Source: Methanobacteriaceae archaeon
GTDB lineage: Archaea > Methanobacteriota > Methanobacteria > Methanobacteriales > Methanobacteriaceae
Assembly: GCA_011620845.1 (NCBI GenBank)
Contig: WOYJ01000190.1
Coordinates: 1 to 11,446 of the forward strand
Direction of reading: 5' to 3'
Length of the DNA stretch: 11,446 bases
Shown: piece after piece, positions 8,584 through 11,446 of the stretch
Numbering within the stretch: position 1 is the first letter of the stretch
Layout: every line of letters begins with the position of its first letter
Made by a program: the position numbers and the translations under genes
The notes under the pieces: model-generated
What the model saw: the letters and a program-made list of their open reading frames with translations, nothing else
Told to the model about the DNA's origin: nothing
The model's database searches: none

Positions 8584-9081
8584 ATGGACGAACAAAGAAC
8601 ACACGTTATTAGTGCTCTTGTCCTACACAAACCAGGTGTTCTGCAAAGGGTCGCGGGGCTTTTCACCAGAAGAGGCTTCAACATCGAAAATATAACGGTT
8701 GGTACCTCGGAACAGGAAAATATGGCTCGGATGACCATCATCAGCAAAGGTGATGAGAAGGTCTTGGAACAGATCATAAAGCAACTCAATAAACTAATCG
8801 ACGTGGTGAAGGTAAGAGACCTGGATCCGGAAAACACGGTGAAAAGGGAGTTGTGCCTGATTAAAATACACGCAACTTCAGAGAAGAAGAGATCCGAGGT
8901 TATCCAGTATGCCAATATCTTCCGGGGGAGGATAATCGATGTCGGCCCGGAAACGCTGACCGTGGAAATAACCGGTTCACCAGGGAAAATAGAAGCACTG
9001 ATAGATTTATTGCGGGTTTTTGGAATAAAACAGATAGCTAGAACTGGACCTACAGCGATATCCAGAGGAACGTTGGACTAA
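8584..9081 (+). CDS. ilvN: Acetohydroxyacid synthase, regulatory (small) subunit
   Basis: This subunit activates the IlvB catalytic subunit and, in the family, makes it sensitive to feedback by valine. At 165 residues it is the full two-domain form. An N-terminal ACT domain spans about 6-79 ([19 protein letters not shown], then GFNIENI at 31-37, the region forming the valine-binding dimer interface). A C-terminal domain of the AHAS small-subunit type extends from about 85 to 160. The ATG directly abuts the ilvB TAA, and a GGAGGGGG ribosome site lies within the last ilvB codons (8571-8578), so the two are translationally coupled. Valine sensitivity is known for the family and not demonstrable from this sequence. 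Confidence 0.96.
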   Translation: MDEQRTHVISALVLHKPGVLQRVAGLFTRRGFNIENITVGTSEQENMARMTIISKGDEKVLEQIIKQLNKLIDVVKVRDLDPENTVKRELCLIKIHATSEKKRSEVIQYANIFRGRIIDVGPETLTVEITGSPGKIEALIDLLRVFGIKQIARTGPTAISRGTLD

Positions 9082-9091
9082 TTCCCAATGA

Positions 9092-9101
9092 ATTTTAAAT
9101 A
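9092..9101 (+). promoter_or_regulatory. Possible internal TATA box before ilvC
   Basis: ATTTTAAATA in the 51-base ilvN-ilvC gap resembles a TATA box about 35 bases before the ilvC ATG and could give ilvC extra transcription. No poly-T terminator separates ilvN from ilvC, so readthrough from ilvB is at least as likely. The strong GAGGAGG at 9119-9125 is the ilvC ribosome site. Confidence 0.25.
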
Positions 9102-9132
9102 TGTTATTAACTAATTTTGAGGAGGAAAAAAG

Positions 9133-10113
9133 ATGTATTATGACAAAGATGTAGATACAGATGTTTTAAAGGATAAAAAAATAGCAGTTATAGGATATGG
9201 AAGCCAGGGAATGGCCCAGGCAAGAAACATGGCGGATAGCGGATTAACTGTTATCGTGGGATTAAGAGAAGGAGGTAAATCCTGGCAAAGAGCTAAAAAT
9301 GATGGCCTGACTGTTTTATCAGTAGAAGAAGCCAGTAAAGAGGCTGATATAATTCACATACTCATCCCGGATGAAATACAGGCCCAGGTATATGAACAGT
9401 CCATTAAAGACGGTCTAGAGGAAGGAAACACCATATCATTTTCACACGGATACAACATCCACTTCGGATATATAAAACCACCAGAAAACGTTAACATATC
9501 CATGATAGCCCCTAAAGGACCCGGTGCCATGGTAAGACAGACCTATGAAGAAGGTTTTGGAATTCCAGGATTAGTGGCTGTGGAACAAGACTACACCGGC
9601 AACACACTGGATGTGGCTCTGGCCATGGGTAAAGGAGTAGGACTCACCCGGGCGGGAGTCCTGGAAACCACCTTCAAAGAGGAAACCGAAACAGATCTCT
9701 TCGGAGAACAGGCTGTTCTGTGTGGTGGAGCAACTGAACTCATTAAAAATGGATTTGAAACCCTGGTGGAAGCAGGGTACCAGCCAGAACTGGCTTACTT
9801 CGAGACCTGCCATGAACTGAAACTAATCGTCGACCTGATCTATAAAAACGGATTCGCGGGTATGTGGGACAACGTGAGCAACACCGCCGAATTTGGAGGA
9901 TTAAGCAGAAGAGAAAGGCTGATAACACCCGACACTAAAAAGGAAATGAAGAAAATCCTGGAAGAGATCCAGAAGGGTAAGTTCGCCAAGGAATGGGCAC
10001 TGGAAAACCAGGCGGGCCAGCCCCAGCTTAAGCGTTTGAGGGCTATAGAAGGGGATTTACTCATAGAGAAGGTTGGTGCTAAGTTAAGGAAGCTCTGCGG
10101 GCTTCAAAAATAA
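9133..10113 (+). CDS. ilvC: Ketol-acid reductoisomerase (class I, short form)
   Basis: This enzyme converts acetolactate and acetohydroxybutyrate to dihydroxy acids by a Mg-dependent alkyl shift and NAD(P)H reduction, supplying the substrate of IlvD. The 326 residues match the short class I form. The Rossmann motif GYGSQG is at 21-26. The cofactor-selecting loop GLREGGKSW spans 43-51, with Arg45, Lys49 and Ser50 able to contact the NADPH 2'-phosphate, so NADPH is the inferred cofactor. The knotted C-terminal domain carries the metal and substrate residues Asp188, Glu192, Glu224, Glu228 and Ser249. SHGYNIHFG at 104-112 has the conserved His105, and APKGPG is at 126-131. The start has a strong GAGGAGG site seven bases upstream. 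It probably closes the ilvBNC operon, since a T-rich terminator follows. Confidence 0.97.
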   Translation: MYYDKDVDTDVLKDKKIAVIGYGSQGMAQARNMADSGLTVIVGLREGGKSWQRAKNDGLTVLSVEEASKEADIIHILIPDEIQAQVYEQSIKDGLEEGNTISFSHGYNIHFGYIKPPENVNISMIAPKGPGAMVRQTYEEGFGIPGLVAVEQDYTGNTLDVALAMGKGVGLTRAGVLETTFKEETETDLFGEQAVLCGGATELIKNGFETLVEAGYQPELAYFETCHELKLIVDLIYKNGFAGMWDNVSNTAEFGGLSRRERLITPDTKKEMKKILEEIQKGKFAKEWALENQAGQPQLKRLRAIEGDLLIEKVGAKLRKLCGLQK

Positions 10114-10115
10114 TA

Positions 10116-10138
10116 TTTTTTTCTTTTCTATTTTTTTT
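10116..10138 (+). terminator. T-rich terminator after ilvC
   Basis: Runs of seven, four and eight T follow the ilvC stop codon almost at once (10116-10122, 10124-10127, 10131-10138). This is the typical hairpin-free archaeal terminator form. It suggests that at least part of ilvBNC transcription ends here and that the marker 12 gene may have its own start or rely on readthrough. No clear TATA box was seen in the short gap. Confidence 0.55.
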
Positions 10139-10162
10139 ATTAACCAAAGGGGATAAATTTTT

Positions 10163-11155
10163 ATGGCCTTTGTAGGAATGGATCACGGCACTACTGGAGT
10201 ATCCTTCTCTATATTAGATGATAAAGTCACTCATTTTAAAATTGGAAGAGAAGAAACCTCTGCCGGCACCGTTTCTGCTGTAGAAGAACTTTCAGAAAGG
10301 ATTAACCTTGATGAGATCCAGTTGATGGCCATCACCTACGCCATGGGCGATGGGATATCAGCTATCACTCCGCTGGAAAGGGTTAAAAACCGGGGTATTC
10401 TATCCATGGGGGGTGCTGGTAAGGTTACTGGTGGTGGAACCGCTGTTTACGATGAAATAAAAGAGTCAAAAATTCCTACTGTGTTAATTCCAGGTATTCA
10501 CACTGAAACGCCTTCCTTATACCCCTGGTTTAAAGCGGCTTATTCTCACCACGCCAGTTCCGAGAAAATCAGCATCACCTACCACGCTTACCTGGAAACC
10601 GGCTTCCAGAACATGATTGTCTCCGACATCAGCTCCAATACTGTCAGTATCTTGATAGAAGATGGGAAAATAAGGGGTGCTATGGACGCCTGTCTAGGTG
10701 CAATGGGAGTTATCCACGGCCCACTCGATTTGAAAATGCTCAGGGATATTGATGATGGTAAGAGAACTGCTAACGAATGTTTCTCCCATGCTGGGGCTGT
10801 TAAAGTTGCAGATGTCCACGAAAAAGTAACCCGGGCTAAAGACGAGATTTTAAAACGCTTAGAAAATGGAGATGAAAAGGCGGAGCTAGCCCTAGAGACC
10901 ATGGTTATGACTATAGTTATGGAAATATATGGCCTGGCTGGAATCGCAGCCAACATTGATGGCATTGTTTTAACTGGCTCTGTTGGTTCTATGACTGAGC
11001 CTGTTGATGTGTTCAGTTCAATTAAAGAAAAAGTAGATGATTTAAGTAAGGTTGTCAGGATCGGTGAAAGATCTGGTTCTATTGGCAGTGCCCAGATTGC
11101 GAAGGCTGTTTTTGAAGGTGAAAGGGATATTTTAGGTATTCCTGTAGTGGTTTAA
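10163..11155 (+). CDS. Methanogenesis marker protein 12 (UPF0285), function unknown
   Basis: The 330-residue protein belongs to the methanogenesis marker 12 family (TIGR03281/UPF0285), found almost only in methanogens. I recognise it from the start GMDHGTTGVSF and overall length. It has the marks of an ASKHA-fold ATPase or sugar-kinase-like protein. DHGTTG at 7-12 is phosphate loop 1. A second phosphate-type strand-turn-strand runs from about 154 to 186 (ends in GAMGVIHGP). GIVLTGSVGS at 267-276 is an adenosine-type glycine motif. No signal peptide or membrane segment is seen. The substrate is unknown, and a link to methanogenesis rests on phylogenetic distribution only. The ribosome site is imperfect (AAAGGGGAT near 10147-10154). 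It lies 49 bases after ilvC. A run of nine T at 11158-11166 follows the stop codon. Confidence 0.9.
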   Translation: MAFVGMDHGTTGVSFSILDDKVTHFKIGREETSAGTVSAVEELSERINLDEIQLMAITYAMGDGISAITPLERVKNRGILSMGGAGKVTGGGTAVYDEIKESKIPTVLIPGIHTETPSLYPWFKAAYSHHASSEKISITYHAYLETGFQNMIVSDISSNTVSILIEDGKIRGAMDACLGAMGVIHGPLDLKMLRDIDDGKRTANECFSHAGAVKVADVHEKVTRAKDEILKRLENGDEKAELALETMVMTIVMEIYGLAGIAANIDGIVLTGSVGSMTEPVDVFSSIKEKVDDLSKVVRIGERSGSIGSAQIAKAVFEGERDILGIPVVV

Positions 11156-11157
11156 TA

Positions 11158-11166
11158 TTTTTTTTT
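11158..11166 (+). terminator. Poly-T terminator after marker 12
   Basis: Nine consecutive T begin three bases after the stop codon of the marker 12 gene. They match the U-rich signal that is enough for archaeal termination. Confidence 0.55.
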
Positions 11167-11172
11167 ATCTTA

Positions 11173-11247
11173 GACCCGAAAGAATACTATGACTTCTGTA
11201 AGTCATAGATGGAATTTTCAGTATGAGATTAATATTTGGGTTTTTTT
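11173..11247 (+). other. Candidate structured RNA or stem-loop terminator
   Basis: ACCCGAA at 11174-11180 can pair with TTTGGGT at 11235-11241 (seven pairs, one G-U), closing a domain. Inside is a perfect 9-bp hairpin, CTATGACTT at 11187-11195 with AAGTCATAG at 11200-11208 and loop CTGT. A weaker 5-bp hairpin follows, TTTCA 11216-11220 with TGAGA 11224-11228. Seven T at 11241-11247 overlap the closing strand, as in an intrinsic terminator. The result resembles a small three-way junction. It has no tRNA arms and no clear C/D boxes. It could be a small RNA, a leader element of a gene to the right, or the 3' end of the marker 12 transcript. Confidence 0.35.
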
Positions 11248-11284
11248 CTTCTATTACTCACCATTTGCTCTCCGGGTAAAATTG

Positions 11285-11294
11285 TTTTTTTTTT
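11285..11294 (+). terminator. Second poly-T tract
   Basis: Ten consecutive T lie in the non-coding tail of the window. They could end any transcript covering the preceding stem-loop element, or act as the 5' arm of the long AT-rich hairpin just downstream. Confidence 0.35.
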
Positions 11295-11337
11295 AGATGT
11301 TTTTCTATTATTTAATAAAAAACATTTAGAAAATGTT
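11289..11337. repeat. Long AT-rich inverted repeat with a competing hairpin
   Basis: Bases 11289-11309 can pair with 11314-11333 over about 20 pairs, with one bulged C at 11305, two G-U pairs and the loop ATTT. The core is ATGTTTTT at 11297-11304 with AAAAACAT at 11318-11325. AACATTT at 11321-11327 can instead pair with AAATGTT at 11331-11337 (perfect 7 bp, loop AGA). The two folds exclude each other. The sequence is low in complexity, which weakens the case. Confidence 0.4.
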
Positions 11338-11360
11338 AATATGGATAATAGGAAATAGTT

Positions 11361-11446
11361 AAGGAATGAAAACTGTTAACAAATCTTTTAAATATCGGAT
11401 ATAACTGAATAAAGACTGTTAACAAATCTTTTAAATATCGGATATA
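11361..11446. repeat. Tandem repeat, period 43 bp, two visible copies
   Basis: Copy 1 (11361-11403) and copy 2 (11404-11446) match at 39 of 43 positions, and their last 32 bases are identical. Each unit holds the palindrome GTTAAC, a TATA-like TTTTAAATAT and the 11-bp dyad ATATCGGATAT. Copy 2 ends exactly at the window edge, so the array may continue. The near-identical spacer rules against a CRISPR array. Possible roles are duplicated promoter or operator units for a gene to the right, protein-binding iterons, or a recent slippage duplication. Confidence 0.85.

Noticed and set aside
11174..11247. tRNA gene (7-bp outer stem, inner hairpin, about 70 bases)
   Set aside because: There is no D arm, no GTTC-type T arm and no 7-base anticodon loop. 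The inner hairpin has a 9-bp stem with a 4-base loop.
11361..11446. CRISPR array at the right edge
   Set aside because: The interval between identical cores is 11 bases and itself nearly conserved, far shorter than a CRISPR spacer, and no cas gene is visible.

Overview
This window looks like a core chromosomal segment from a methanogenic archaeon of the order Methanobacteriales, most likely Methanobacterium or a close relative. Four things point there: an archaeal Sec11-type signal peptidase with a Ser/His rather than Ser/Lys active site, a methanogenesis marker 12 protein (UPF0285), AT-rich intergenic DNA with archaeal TATA-like boxes and poly-T terminators, and GGAGG or AGGTGA ribosome binding sites. 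From memory, and not checked here, the same gene order occurs around MTH1441-MTH1449 of Methanothermobacter thermautotrophicus, so this is probably a conserved neighbourhood rather than an accessory island.

Layout from left to right. Bases 1-200 are a non-coding promoter region. ilvD (201-1856, +) and a signal peptidase gene (1866-2303, +) form a tight pair. argS (2392-4233, +) follows with its own upstream region. A hairpin-rich convergent gap (4234-4354) separates argS from argF (4355-5260, -) and purD (5326-6648, -), which read leftwards. A divergent promoter region (6649-6837) then leads into ilvB (6838-8583), ilvN (8584-9081) and ilvC (9133-10113), a likely operon. After a T-rich terminator comes the marker 12 gene (10163-11155). 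The last 291 bases hold no recognisable gene, but contain poly-T tracts, two notable inverted repeats and a 43-bp tandem repeat that runs to the window edge.

IlvB/IlvN (acetohydroxyacid synthase), IlvC (ketol-acid reductoisomerase) and IlvD (dihydroxyacid dehydratase) together supply the shared trunk of valine and isoleucine synthesis from pyruvate, or pyruvate plus 2-oxobutyrate, to the 2-oxo acids. ArgF belongs to arginine synthesis, ArgS charges tRNA-Arg, and PurD is the second step of purine synthesis. All these enzymes are full length with intact catalytic motifs.

I found no mobile element, CRISPR array, rRNA or tRNA gene. The coding content is ordinary housekeeping. The parts worth a second look are intergenic: operator-like dyads at the ilvD and ilvB promoters, the TCTACnGTAGA hairpin between argS and argF, and the repeat and hairpin cluster after marker 12. 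The least understood protein is marker 12 itself.
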